DNA of 64,000 nucleotides from Tribonema minus (lineage: Eukaryota; Sar; Xanthophyceae; Tribonematales; Tribonemataceae): NCBI GenBank assembly GCA_017506865.1, contig JAFCMP010000057.1:1116001-1180000 (forward strand). Direction: 5' to 3'. Within the stretch, counting starts at the first letter, position 1. Every line of letters begins with the position of its first letter. The notes below the pieces were generated by a model. It saw nothing but the letters and a program-made list of their open reading frames with translations, was not told where the DNA came from and searched no databases. The translations under genes were made by a program, and so were the position numbers. Of the stretch, positions 1 through 11,764 are shown piece by piece.

Positions 1-258
1 GCAGGGTGACAGCCTCAGATGCTGCCGACATGAAGCAGCCTTGCGGATGACTTTTCAGCTGTACAACTCGAAGCGCCAGAAGCGCACTCGCCATGTTCGC
101 ACCATCAAACGGTCAGGAGCTTTCCCATGCGTTGCGCTAGTCTCGACTGCGTGTGATGATTCTTGTAGGAGCCTGATCCACGTCTGGAGGCTTGCTTCAG
201 CTTGCATGCAAAAAGACTCACTCACTCACTTACTCACTCAACTCTACTCCCTGCTCAC

Positions 259-1623
259 CTGCGCAGCGTAGAGCGCCAGCAGCGCGCCTGCCGTCTTTGC
301 GTGCGCGCTGTCCAGCAGCGGCTGCCCCTGCATCAGCAGCGACGCGATGCCGCTCTGCACGCCAAACACGAGCAGCACGCCTGCGGCAACAGCGGCAGCG
401 GCGACGGTGCGATGCGCGACGCGACGATGAGCAACGAGGCAGAAGCGGCACCCCCTCGCAGCAGCTCGATGAGGTGCGCAGCTGCGAGCGTGTGTGTGCG
501 GCAGACGCGCAACGCCCTAGGCTAACGATAACCCTAACCTTACCTCTGACCCCATATCCAAGCGACACGGGGCTCCGAGCAAAGGCGACAACATTGTGAT
601 GGGCCACGCTGTCTTGTGTACGATTGTAGCCCTCGGGAGAGCTTGGCAGATGCTCTTAGCACGAGGTCTGTCGTCATGAGCTCTGTGTGAACCGAGGCGC
701 AGATAAGCAGCGACGTGCATTTGCGGCGCTTCACAATGTGCCTGCCACGGCAATGAGGCCTGCATCTGCAGGCATGTCGCAGTTCTGCAGTTCTGCTGCC
801 TGCGCCGGGTGCTCCACCATCGGCAGCATGGCTCAGCAGTGCTGAGCATAGCAGCAGACCGCACAAGCTGCAAACGCGCCAGGACTCATGTACACACCTG
901 ATGTTCTGCATATATATGCTATTGATGCTCTGCGTATGATACTGGCAACGAATTATTGGGGACAATGATCTTGTGCCTGTTCGCCATCTCCAGACACGCA
1001 CAGCAGAGGATATATTTGGGGCGGAGTTACAGTCATCTTGGCTGATACCCTAATCTGCGTTCCTGCCCTGGCTAAAAAGATCTCATGCTATTTAGTTCAC
1101 AACGACATTTTGATCCCAGCGGTCATGGTCAAGGTGCTGCAGCTTGCATCAATCTTGGTGTGTACTCGAGCGTACTGTGTGTCCATGGCATACCTGCTGC
1201 AATCATGAGTGGCGGGTGCAATGCCCTGGCCCTTTTAACCCCCTGTGGATCTGCGCCTTCGTTTCCCAGCTTTATCTGCCAGCCGAGGTACGCCCCTCCC
1301 AGTGCTAGCGGCAGGGTCAGCAGCAGCATAGCAGCCGGATGTCCCCAGTGAAACAGCGCCTCTGGCAGCTGCGCCCTCCTGACGTTGTCCAGCAGCAGCT
1401 GCTCCAGGCACACCTGCGGAGGGCATGCTTCACGAGCCTTGACCAGCGATACCAGGGCCTCGAAGGGACCTCCACCCGCTGACATTCGGAGTGGGTCCAC
1501 AGAGCGACTTCGTAACAATGGCGATGTGGCAGTCGTGAGACAGGGAGCGAAGCCATGACATTGTGGCCACACCGCAATTCCCACGAGCGCCAGAAGTGCG
1601 AGCTGAAGCAGCGTAGACCGCAT
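259..1623 (-). CDS. Plastid-targeted DUF4079 membrane protein, 5' exons (gene continues off the left edge)
   Basis: Two exons are visible on the minus strand: 1623-1194 and 380-259. The 813-nt intron between them starts GTATGCC, ends TTGCCGCAG and joins in phase 1. ATG at 1623 is chosen because it opens a signal peptide (MRSTLLQLALLALVG) followed by CHGFAP, the Phe-Ala-Pro transit junction of secondary red plastids. The mature part has ALFHWGHPAAM, GAYLGWQIKLGN and, across the intron, ALHPPLMIAAG-VLLVFGVQSG, then LMQGQPLLDSAHAKTAG. The paired HP helices and the QGxPLLxSxH stretch are typical of DUF4079, a multi-helix membrane family of cyanobacteria and plastids with no settled function. The second exon ends in phase 0 at CAG|GTGAGC; the remaining helices must lie outside the window. 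Family assignment is from remembered motifs, not a search. Confidence 0.85.
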
Positions 1624-2412
1624 GGCACAATGGCCTGACAAGGTTTCGGGTGCGCCACGTACGTGAAGTTCCTATATTCAACTTCAACCGTTTATTCCTG
1701 ACAAAAGGAAAGAGCATCTCAGTGCCCACCGCTGCTTACGGTCATGATCGACCAACTCCTCATGACCCTACATAGGATTTGCTGAACTTTCAAGAAACAA
1801 TATGGCCGCTGGTGCCGTCAGCATGATGATGATTGGATCGGGAGGTCGCAAGCTATGTTGAATTGAAGTTTGACGATGTCACAGCCTGCACTTGCTAGCG
1901 TGCTGAGTGACTTCAACACTGCTGCAGAAGTGATGGTTCTGCTATGCATACATGTCAACCGTCCCCATCGCAATTCAAAAAGTTCTGGTGAGCCAGGGCA
2001 AACATGCTTGAATATGACAAGGAAGGCTCAGCTGCAGTGCAGGGTAAGCAACTCTCATAGCCATGTCGTTTTTTTTCATGTCGCGTCGTGCACAGTAATA
2101 CTTTGGGCGAACTTGGCTGAGCCTACTCTGGGCAGACTTGGCCAAGCCTACCGGCTCATTAGCTCACTGAATCTGAATGAAGCTCATGCGATGGTCAATG
2201 AATGACACTGTGCAAGTGAAAGCCATACTTTCGTGATGCGCACAAACATACGCCATAAAGCACTGCATCATGGATGACCACCAGCGCACGCACACACATT
2301 CCCTTATCACCGATCCCAACAGGGCGAGCCAAGCAGGCACGGTATGTGAAATCATGACGACACTTACTGGTCACAGCCGCGGATCAAACTTGCACATTGT
2401 GAGGCTATGTAG

Positions 2413-2487
2413 CAGTCCAACAGCACAACGCAGTCCAACAGGTCTTCACAATGCAGTCCAACAGGTAGCCGTCCAACAGGTCTTCAG
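2413..2487. repeat. Imperfect tandem repeat of CAGTCCAACAGGT
   Basis: About four to five copies of a CAGTCCAACAGGT-like unit, some spaced by a few bases, ending in GTCTTCA. Simple local tandem duplication. Confidence 0.75.
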
Positions 2488-2688
2488 ATCTTTCATTGCT
2501 TTTCTAACCAGGTGTGGCTGGCATATCACAAAGCATGCCAGCGACAAGACAAAGCTGTTTTTAAGCCATTGTCCACACCACGGCTGCAAAGCGCAAGTGG
2601 CGAGCGAGTTTCTGCTCTCATTGCCTCCAGGATCTTGCCCACGCGTCGCAGACCACCCAACGAGGTTTTCATCCCAAGGCCAGGCTGC

Positions 2689-2787
2689 ATCATGGCTCAG
2701 CAGTGATCGCAGTTGCAGCAGTGCACACTGATACGCATCATGGCTCAGCAGTGATCGCAGTTGCAGCAGCAGCAGTGCACACTGATA
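2689..2787. repeat. Direct tandem duplication of about 47 bp
   Basis: A unit beginning CATCATGGCTCAGCAG and ending TGCACACTGATAC occurs twice in a row. The second copy has two extra CAG triplets. Confidence 0.85.
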
Positions 2788-3769
2788 CCTGCACTCTCGG
2801 GACAGCAGGTGCCTTCGTTGCGCGCTGCCTGCGCTTGCCCATCAGGTCACGCTTCACCAGCCATTCAAGCACCGCATGATGGCGATGGGTTGCTGCACGC
2901 CCAGCTCACTCGTGTCCCCCTCCCCTCATGTTGTGCAGAGCAGCCAGCCATCACCGGCCAGCAGCAAGTCAGCCTGCTGCAGATCCGTCAGCTCTGTCTA
3001 CTGCGCTCTGCTGTCGCCGCGCCGTGCGTGGGATGCTTTTATGTGTATGTTTCATCAGTAAAGACGTTCAGTGGCGACTCTCTTCAGCGGAGGAACTACG
3101 AGCACTGCTTCATCAGAAGTTCAAGGTCGCAAAGGCGCCAGAACAGCTTGCGCTCGTGCCAATGTGGGTACGATGGCACGTGCGCATTACTGCGCTGATC
3201 ACGGCTCTCGTGCGTGAAGTGTCCATCCAGCTCTCACCTGCTCGACGTGACTGCTGCTGCGCCTGATGGCATTCCGTATGAGGCGGGTCTCTGATCACGC
3301 CAAGAAAGTTGGAGTTGTGCCCACTTGCTCGCTCTCGTGTCGGTGCTCTGCGCAGCGTTGTTCTGGGCATGTGGGTGCAACTGCCAGCATGAACTCCATC
3401 AGCAAACCCTCTCAGGGACTGGCACCTGGCGCCTGCTCACGCTTCAGCAGCAGGTATTGCAGTTTGTGACCATTCACCCTGCAACCCCCTCACGTCTGAG
3501 ACGGGAAATCTACAAATGCTCTCGGGTGCACACTGAGATGAGGTTAAAGACCACCAACACTGCAACTGCACACGGATGGTGCCAAACCCCCAAGTTGTCG
3601 GCCCAACCCTTCGCTCCACAGACAAACTGGCCTCACATAGCTGCTCGAGTCTGTGATTCATTCCACATCACTGTTCTGCAAAGGGTAGCTATTATGCTGC
3701 TGCAGCTGTGTCAGCTTTTGAAATGGCGCGCATGCGCATGGTGCCGCCAGTTTGAGTCAGTTGTGCTTG

Positions 3770-5344
3770 AGACGAAACTTCAACAGCATGTTGACTCAAG
3801 TAGCTGTTACAGTACCTATGCTGTATATCACCTTTGCTTGTAGCAACCCCAAGAGGCCCTTACACTTGCTGTCAGGCACCGCAGAGTGCTTCGCTTCGCC
3901 ACGCCTCGCCTCACTCCATTGCTCTCCTCGTTCCTTCCACGGCAGCCAGCCAGTCTCAATAGGCAGCACTGCTGCAGCATTCAGCCTCCTGCGCCTCCGC
4001 AAGCTCCATCTGCTGCACCTCCTGAAGCTGTCACTCCAGTCCATTCGCGGCGAGTTAATGCGTTGGCGTGTCTGGAGAAGTTGGCTGTTGGAAGTTCGCC
4101 TTCGGGCAAAGTAGACTGGCAACAGCAACAGGATGCCTCTGCTCTGCATGCACGCAGTCCGTCCACAAACGCTGTGCTCTGCATGCACGACACTGTGCTA
4201 AACACAAAAACATGCCTGAACATGCGTGCACACACACGGGTTCAACCAGGAGCCTTTCAGCAGGCCCCAGAGTGATGCGCCAGCGCGTTGGAGCCTCGCC
4301 TCGCCTCACCATGGGCAACCGCGCTGCTTTCTTGCTGCTCATCACCAATCTCGACACCATGCCAAATGAAGGTCGAAGCAAATCCTCGTCGCTCACCCCG
4401 ACAAACACCGACGCAGCCCAGCCAGCGCTGGGCCCCTCCGGCGCACGTCGCTACCTGTCCCGCAGGCCGACGCCCACATGCGGCGCTATCGCTTAGCCTC
4501 TCATCAGGCTTAGCGTGTGTTTTTGTGAGCCATGCAAAAGCACAGATCTGAGAACGCGTCCCCTTGTCGGGGGGCTCAAAATCCGCTGAAAACAGCCTTT
4601 TTGCGACGATGATTTCACTCCCGCTGTGACCTGCTACAGAACGCAGCGGATCAGCCATAAGGTGAGGGATCGATGAGTCTGGTAGATGGCAGCACTGCCG
4701 CACCGCAGCGCCACAGCCAGCAGCGCCGCTGCGCTCCGTTGAGCGCTCTGTAGAAGGCTCCATGGAAATCGTCACTAGCTAGCTAGCGGGTAGCAGTTTG
4801 CCTTCAGGACGGCATCAGCGCCGCTGCGGGCCAGGCGAGCGGCAGGAGGGGCAGCCGGACGATAGATGGCGCCTATCTGGTGACCCCCACTGCCCCAGGC
4901 AGCTGGCGGCTAGCCGGAACCCTCGTGTAGAGCGTGAAACTGCAGAGAGCGGTTTCGTGCTTGCCTTGTTGCACCTGAGGATTGCAGGCCTTGCACCTGG
5001 ATATGCCACCCTCTGGCAGCATGTGAGGTCACAGAGCAAGTCAGGCAACTGTTGCTTACCCATCTGCCTGGTGGAGGAGCTTGGCAGCTGGTGGGAGGGA
5101 TCCTCCAACCTTTGCCAGCCAAGGACCCTGGCTTGAGAAGCCTCAGAGTCGACAAGGATTGCCAGCTCAGATGAGGCCTAAAGCTAGCTGGCTGAGGTCT
5201 GATGCCCTTGTAACGCCATATCACAGTCAGCCAACTTTCACCTGGCACTTTCTTCTGGCTTTTTCTGGTGTTCACATTCAGAAATCCTCCACAAACCTCC
5301 ACTCAAGTGCCCCCCCCCCCCCCCCCCCCCCCCCCCGCGCGCAG
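3770..5344 (+). repeat. Upstream arm of the segmental duplication, copy 1
   Basis: This stretch is repeated in the same orientation at about 15455-17106, some 11.7 kb downstream. Shared landmarks include ACAGCATGTTGACTCA, a block ending CCCCTTGTCGGGG followed by CTCAAAATC, TGGTGGAGGAGCTTGGCAGC, and the AG just before the globin-gene ATG. It therefore carries the promoter and 5' leader of globin gene A. The last part ends in a run of 27 C (5310-5336) then GCGCGCAG, which looks like the 3' end of a 5'-UTR intron. Divergence is moderate, with scattered substitutions and indels. Confidence 0.85.
5310..5344 (+). promoter_or_regulatory. Probable 3' splice site of a 5'-UTR intron (C27 tract plus GCGCGCAG)
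   Basis: A 27-base C run is followed by GCGCGCAG, with the ATG nine bases further on. The duplicate copy keeps the same layout at 17083-17106 with a shorter, interrupted C tract. This fits a polypyrimidine tract and AG acceptor shortly before the start codon. Confidence 0.5.
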
Positions 5345-5352
5345 GCTGCAAA

Positions 5353-8300
5353 ATGCATTGGCCCTGGAGAAAACTGTTCAAGACCCCATCGCCGCGACGG
5401 CGCCGCGGCAGCTCCAAAGTCGCCGACTTCAGCGAGCCTCTACTCTCACCTGAGCCCGCCACCGCCGCCGCTGCCGCCGCCGCCGAATCTTCATCCGCTG
5501 CCGCTGCCAGCGACGCGGCGACGCCCGCGCCCGTGGCCACCGTCGACGCGTGCGCGAGCGGCTCCACCAGCGCCATCGAGGCGTCCTGCGATGCAGCAAG
5601 CGCGGAGCCTGCCGCCACCGTCGCGGCCCGCATCACGCCTGCGCGCGCCGCGGAGGGCAAGTGCGCAGTCGCTCCGAGCGCTGCCGCCGAGGAGGACACT
5701 GAGCATCAGCACGGGGCCGGCGGCAGCAGCGCTCGGCGACAGCACGGCGCGCGAGATGTGCTGCGCGGGCGTAACTGGCGCTGCTGCCACCGCTGGCGCC
5801 GTTGCCGCTGCCGCCGCCATCGCTGCCGTCGACGCCGTAATAGCACCTGACGCTTCTGCGGTGCTTCCGGTGCTCAGCGGCTGCGGGACGAGCGAGACGA
5901 TCTGCGCGCGCATAGAGACGGCTGCCGGCGCTGCCGCCGTCGCCGCCGGCATCGTGCGCGAAGATTCTGGGGCCCTCGCGGTGGAGGGCGAGCGCGCTTC
6001 GGAGACCTCAGAGCTGGCGGCGCAGCCCGCGCTTGGCGAGCTGAGCGCTGATGTCCAGGAGGGCGAGGGCTTCGCCGCCGTAGCCGCGCTGTGCGTGCCG
6101 CTGTCAGCTGAGAACGGCGACATCACCAACGGCGCAACCGGAATGACCGCCGCCACTGCCGCCGCCGCTGACGCCATCGTCGCCGCCAGCGCTACCGCTG
6201 CTGCTACGGCTCTTCCTGCTGCCTTCGCAAGCGGCGTGGCGGACAGCAAGGCAGTCATCATGGCGGCGGCACGCGATGCACCTGCGCACCCCATCGCCGT
6301 GCTTGCGCGTGATGCAGGCGCTGCCGCTGCTTCTGTGAGTGGAGCTGCGTCAGCTGCACTTGCACCGGAGACGACAGGCGCAGCAGCGGACGCCACTATA
6401 ACCACGACTTCTATCTACACCGACCCCAAGCCCTCCCCCGTTGCACTCGCATGTGCATCCGTCGATGCTGGCAAGACCGCCGCTGCCGCCGCTGCCGCCG
6501 CCGCCGTTGGCCCCGCGAGTGGAGCGGCGATCAAGGCCGTCGCAGCAGAGGTGGTGGATAACGTTTTTGCGGCGGTGATTGGGCGCGACGCGGCGGCGCT
6601 GCACGTCGCGCTCGCCTCTTCTACCATCGCGCCCGCATGCGACCTCGCGGATGCCGGCAACGTCGCGGCAGCGGCGGCAGCAGCGCTCAGAGCAAGCAGC
6701 ACCTGCGCCGCGCGCGCGCCATCTCACGCCGCGTTCCGCGCCGCGCCTGCCGCCATTCCGCACTCGAGGACGGCCTTGACGGAGACTGCGCGCGCGCGTC
6801 CCGCCGCCTTCTGCGCCGCTGCCGGCGGCGGCGGCGGCAGCAGTGCTCAAAGTGAGCAGCGCGCCGCCAGCGCGCGCAGCGCACTCCGCGCGCCTTTGGA
6901 GCTGCACGAGGTGGACGGATCTGCTCGCGGCGATGCTGCCTCTGCCGCCGCCGTCTCTGCTGCCGCTGCTGCTGCCGCTGCCGCCACCGGCAAGCGCTGT
7001 GGTACGGATGGTGCGTCTTGCGCGGCGGCAGCGGCGGCGGCGGCGGCGGCGATCGCCCCTGTGAGCAGCACTGCCGCGCAGCGCGGCTCTGTCACAACGC
7101 TCAACGTCTACGCAGCGCCCCGCTCCCAGAGCGCCGCCGCTGCTGCCGCCACACCGGCCACCGCGCCGCCGCGCCGCAACAGGATTAAGCTTGTGTGCGC
7201 AGCCCCCGTCGCCGCCTCCGCCAGGCCAGCAGCAGCGGCGGCGGCACCGCGTGTGCCAGCGGGCTGCGGCGTCGGGCACCGCGCATGGCCGCCGCGCGTC
7301 AGCGAGCTGGAGGCAGCGCGCGCACGCGGCAAGACGGTGTGCACGTGCCCGTGCCACGCGGAGTCCGTCGCAATGTGGGACAGCATGCACGCGTACCGGC
7401 AGGCGGGGCGCTGCGACGCGGCGGCGCGCGCCGCCTTCCTGGCGGCGTACGGCGCATACAAGCGCAGCCGCGGCGACGCCGACGACTGCGACAGCGACGG
7501 CAGCGAGGGAGGAGCCAACGCTAACACCATCGCAAACAATGCTACGAGCGTGCGTCGCCGTGCCAGTGTCGGCAGCGCCAACGGCGGCTGCTGCGACGAG
7601 GGCGCCGTCGACGGCCACGGCGGCGGCGGCAGCGACGCCGAGGGCGGCAGCAGCGGCGGCAGCAGCAGCTTGCCTGCACGGCGGCGCAGCAGCGCGGCCA
7701 TCACCGCCCGCAGCAGCAGCAGCGCCGCCGCCGGCATGCTCAGTGGCGGCGGCGGCGGCGGCGGCAGCAGCGGTGGCGCTGGCGCTCAAGCAGCGCTGGA
7801 GGAGGGTGACGTGCCGCACGTACAAGCTGCCGTTGTTGCGAGCGTCACAAGCACAACGACCGCGACCACCGCCACTGAGCCCAGGGCGGCGCGCATGGAT
7901 GAGTGCAGCCCTCTCCACTGCAGCGCGCTGAGCTCTTCTCAGGAGGAGTGCGCTGCTGCCGCCGCCGCCGTCGCAGAGGGCCCACGCAGCCCTGCAGCAG
8001 CAGCGCCAGCGCACCTCAAGACGGCGAGCGGCACGGAGGTCGCAGCTTCAGCCACGGTGGATGCCGTTTATGGCAGCGCTCCTGCGGAGTGCGCGCCGCG
8101 CGCTGCCGCCGCTGAGCTCCTGCAGCATTGCTCCACGGCACGCGATGAGGTGCTTGGCGAAGCTTCAACTTCAGCCGTGATGCTTTTTGGCGGCGGCGGC
8201 AGCGGTGCAGCTGAGCGCGCACCTGGCGGCAGCGAGCGGCTCACCGCTGCTGCTGAGCTGCTCATCCACGAGGACGAAGAGCTGAGCAAGGATGCCACAG

Positions 8301-11300
8301 CTGCCTCCCACCCAAGTGTCGCCGTGCTGGCGCAGCGCGGCAGCAGCAGCAGCAGCAGCAGCAGCACCTGCGGCAACACAACCGGTACCGGCAGCAGCCG
8401 CCTCATCCCAGCAGGAATAATCTACGTTCAGCGCATCGAGACGAGTGCCAGCAGTCTCAGCGTTGAGGGTGAAATTAACGCTGGCAGCATCCGCCAGACT
8501 GGCGGCGGCGGAGTCGTCGTCGAGAGCCACCTCGCCGCCAGCGTCAGCAGCATCAGCTCTCTCCACGATGTCATCATGGAGCCCAACAGCAGCGGCGGTG
8601 GCAGCAGCAGCAGCACGCGCAGCATCGCAAGCGGCTATAATTACGGCGATGGCACCGGCAGCACGATCACGAGCAACAGCGGCAGCAGCGGCAGCGACGT
8701 GATCACCTGCGCGGCGGTAGTGGCGCTGCTGCCCGGCGCCGCACTGCCCGCCCCTACCGCTACGGTGCGCGACGGCGGCGGCGCCACTGCTACATCTCGA
8801 GCACTGCGAAAGGGCACGCTTCCGCGCCTCGCCGCCGCTGCCGCTCATGCGCCGCGCAACGCCGCCCGCAGCATGCTGCGCCGCGCGGCGGTGGCAGGGG
8901 CCTGCGCGGCGCGGGCGACGTCTCACGCGGGCGCGGGCGCCGTCGCTGCTGCCGCCCACGTGCGCCGCGGCCGCCGCGCATTAACTCTGACGGTGACGCT
9001 CAAGCGCGCTCACACGCACTACCTGCCGCCCGGCTACCAGCGCCGCGCCGCCGTCACGAAGCTGCAGCTGGAGGCGGTGCACGACAGCTTCGAGGCCTTC
9101 ATAGCGGGGCGCTCGCCGCCGTACGAGGCCTGGGCGCAGGAGAACGCCGCGAGGGGGAGCGCGTCCCCTGCGTCGTTCCTGTACGACGCCTTTTATGCAG
9201 AGCTATACGCTGCGGCGCCCAAGCTGCGCAGCCGTGCGTTCGGCGGCGGCAGCATGTTCCGCCAGTCGCGCGCCCTCATGCCGCTGCTGGGCGAGCTCGC
9301 GGGTCTTGCGGCGGCGCTCGCCGGCGGCAGCAGCGCTGCGGGCCTGGCGCGCGTTGCGGCGGCGCACAGCGAGCTGGGGCTCAGACCCCACCACTACGGC
9401 GCCGTAGCAGGTGCCCTGCTGTCGGCGCTGCCGCGCTGCTTCGGCGCGCAGGCCTGGACGCCTGCGGTGGCGGCGGCATGGCGCCAGGCAGTTGCTGTGT
9501 TTGTGACCATTGCTATTGGCGTCACTGCAGCAGAGCTCGGCGTGCGCGGCAGCCCTGCGGAGGACAGTGACGACGACGGCGACGGCCGCAGCAGGAACAC
9601 TAGCGTGGGCAGCAGCGGCAGCGGCAGCGGCAGCGGCAGCGACGCACGCATCAGCAGTTCTGGCAGCAGCGGCGGCAACGGTGCTTACTGTGTTGCACGC
9701 ATGCAGCTGGAGGCGGCAGCACGGCCAGCGGCGGCAGCGGCGGCAGCAGAGTTGGTGGCACCGGGCGTGGCAGTGCCAGCGCATTCTGCGCAGGCTGTTG
9801 CAGAGCCGGAGGACCTAGAGCCAGCAGCAGTTCGCGCACACGTGCCAACGCCCCTCTCAGACCTCGATACCTCAGCGGCGGCGCCCAACATGATCGCGGC
9901 GCAGCGCACGGAGGTTATGCAGCAGCTGCACCCAGTACCGCGTGACCAGGATTCCGCTGCTGCTGCGCTGTCGGCGGACGGAGCGGCGGCATCGCCACGC
10001 GCGCAGCAGCAGCAGCGGCCGCGGCAGCAGCAGCAGCAGGCCCACCGCCGCCGCCAGCAGCAGCTGCGGCAGCTGGAGCAGCTGCTGCTGCCGCAGCGCC
10101 AGCGGACGCAGCAGCGCCGCAGGTGCCAGCGGCCAACAAAGACCTCCACAGGAGCTGTGCGCTCTTGCGGAGCCGCCACGCTCGCCGTGCTGCTGCTGAG
10201 CTGCGCCGACAGCGCCGGCGACCGCGCCACCGCGTGGCTCTTCGGCCGCGACGCGTGCGCCGCCGCGATCGACGACAGCGCGCGGAGCGCTGCCTCGTGC
10301 GAGCGCGCCATGAGCCGCAGCGCGAGCTCCAGCTCGCTGTGTTCTTCGGACTCGTCGGAGGACAGCGGCTGGGGCTCGCCTGCCAGCGCTGGCGCGCGCG
10401 GCTTCTCTGCATCGAACACCGCGCGGGACGCCGCCAGGAGCACTGCTGCTTCGCCGGCGGCGGCGTCATCGGTTTCATCGGACAGCAACTTTGGGGGGGC
10501 CATCAGCCGTTGCTCGAGCTCATTGTTGATCAGCTCATTGGCGTCTTCTTGTTCCTCGGACAGCGGGTGGCAGTGCCTCATCCGCAATGCCAGCTCCGCA
10601 TCGCTGTGCTCATCTGCTTCCGACGACAGCGGCTGGGGCACGGCGGCAGCGGCGGTAGATGTCAGCGCTCAGATGCTGCCGTGCCTTGTGCACGCCCGGC
10701 CCACCGAGGAAGAGTGCGGCGCCGCGCGCCGAGGCAACGGTGGCGCGGCGCTGCCCATGACGTCTTCGACAATAGAACCCACTGCATCGGCGCACGGCAC
10801 TGCCTGCGCGCCTTCAGAGCGCTCTGTGGTGGCGCCATTTGGTCGCCTGCCTTTACCAGAGTGCTCCGCGACTGTTGGCCGTGTAGAGAATAGCGCGGCG
10901 CTACCCAAGCTGCTGTCGCCGCTGCGCGCATCGCCGGCGGCGGCGGCGGCGGCGGCGGCGCACCTTGCCGGCGATGGCGCCGCCGCCGCGCCATTTGAGC
11001 TACGGGACGATGACGACGACGTGCCGCCGCCGCAGCTGGAGCGCCTGCGCCCCCCTGCAGCATGGATTCAGCCGGCCGCAGAAGGCTCAACGGACAGCGA
11101 CGTCGGGGTTATCAGTCGCTGCTCGAGCTCAGCGTCGCTGTGCTCCTCTGCCTCCGCCGATAGCGGCTGGGGGGCGGCGAAGGCGGCGGCGGCGCTGGAC
11201 ATGCTGCCGCGTCTCGCCTACGCACGCCCCGCTGAGCAGGAGCGTGGCGCCGCACGCCGCTGCGATGGCGCTACGCCGCTGCCAAGGACGTCTTTCAAAA

Positions 11301-11764
11301 TAGAGTTGGCGCCGTCGGCGCGCGGCTCTATCTGCGCGCTTGTAGAGCGCTCCGTGCCGGCGCCATTTGGCCACCTGCCGTCGCCAGAGTGTCCCGTGTC
11401 TGCTGGCAGCACGGATGCTGACGCGACGCCGCCCAAGCAGCTGTTGCCGCTGCGGACGCGGCCGGCGGCGGTGGCGGCGGTGGCGTACGCTGCCGGCAAT
11501 GGCGCCATCGCCGCGCCGCTGGAGCTGCTGGACACCGACGTGCTGCCACCGCCGCAGCTCGAGCGCCTGTGCCCCCCCGCGACATGGGCCCAGCCGGCGG
11601 CAGCTGGCGCCGCTGCTGCCGCTGCCACCAAGACTGGCACCGCGGCAGTTGGCGCCATGGGCGGCAGTAACCCAGAGCTGCGTGAAGCGTCGGCTCGTGG
11701 TGCTGCGCGTGCGGTCTCCCTATGGGAAGCACTGCTGACCGGTGTGCGCGCACTGGTTGGCTAA
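5353..11764 (+). CDS. Giant Ala/Ser-rich protein with an embedded globin domain, copy A
   Basis: ATG at 5353 is chosen because its N-terminus (MHWPWRKLFKTPS, then RRRR) is conserved in the second copy (MHSPWRRFFKTPS at 17118). That start lies in a different frame from the long open frame that runs to the TAA at 11764, so the frame changes near 5.70 kb by an unseen short intron or an indel. The protein is about 2,100 residues. A low-complexity Ala/Ser/Gly region precedes a globin domain at about 8978-9535: helix A motif KLQLEAVHDSFEAF, FYAELYAAAPKL, distal helix with MFRQSRALMPLL, proximal histidine in AAAHSELGLRPHHY, and helices G/H with GAQAWTPAVAAAW. The tail has Gln-rich stretches, Asp-Ser-Gly-Trp-Gly motifs and two copies of a module of about 160 residues ending PPPQLERL. 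The globin call rests on helix pattern; the function of the rest is unknown. Confidence 0.7.
8978..9535 (+). other. Globin domain of copy A
   Basis: The block opens LTVTLKRAHTHYLPPG and continues through A-, B/C-, E-, F-, G- and H-like helices. The E helix has Gln at the expected distal position (MFRQSRAL) and the F helix has AAAHSELG, giving the proximal His. PHHYGAVAGALLSAL and TPAVAAAWRQAV match helices G and H of flavohemoglobin/neuroglobin-like globins. A heme-binding oxygen, NO or redox sensor role is inferred only from the fold. Confidence 0.7.

Larger units (their letters stand above)
1624..3769. other. Intergenic region with short tandem repeats
   Basis: No gene is recognised. It holds the upstream region of the DUF4079 gene, with a CTTCAA-type motif near 1676. 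Two short repeat blocks are listed separately. The reading frames here are short, lack the G/C third-position bias of the real exons and match no family I know. Confidence 0.6.

Noticed and set aside
5081-5352. N-terminal extension of the long open frame of globin copy A from a TTG at 5081
   Set aside because: It lies upstream of the conserved ATG, starts at a non-ATG codon, crosses a C27 run and has no counterpart frame in copy C.
6350-10641. Long antisense reading frames opposite globin copy A (for example 6350-8014 and 9685-10641 on the minus strand)
   Set aside because: They are by-products of GC-rich Ala/Ser codons. They are made only of Ala/Arg/Cys runs, contain no domain, and the sense frame holds the globin motif.
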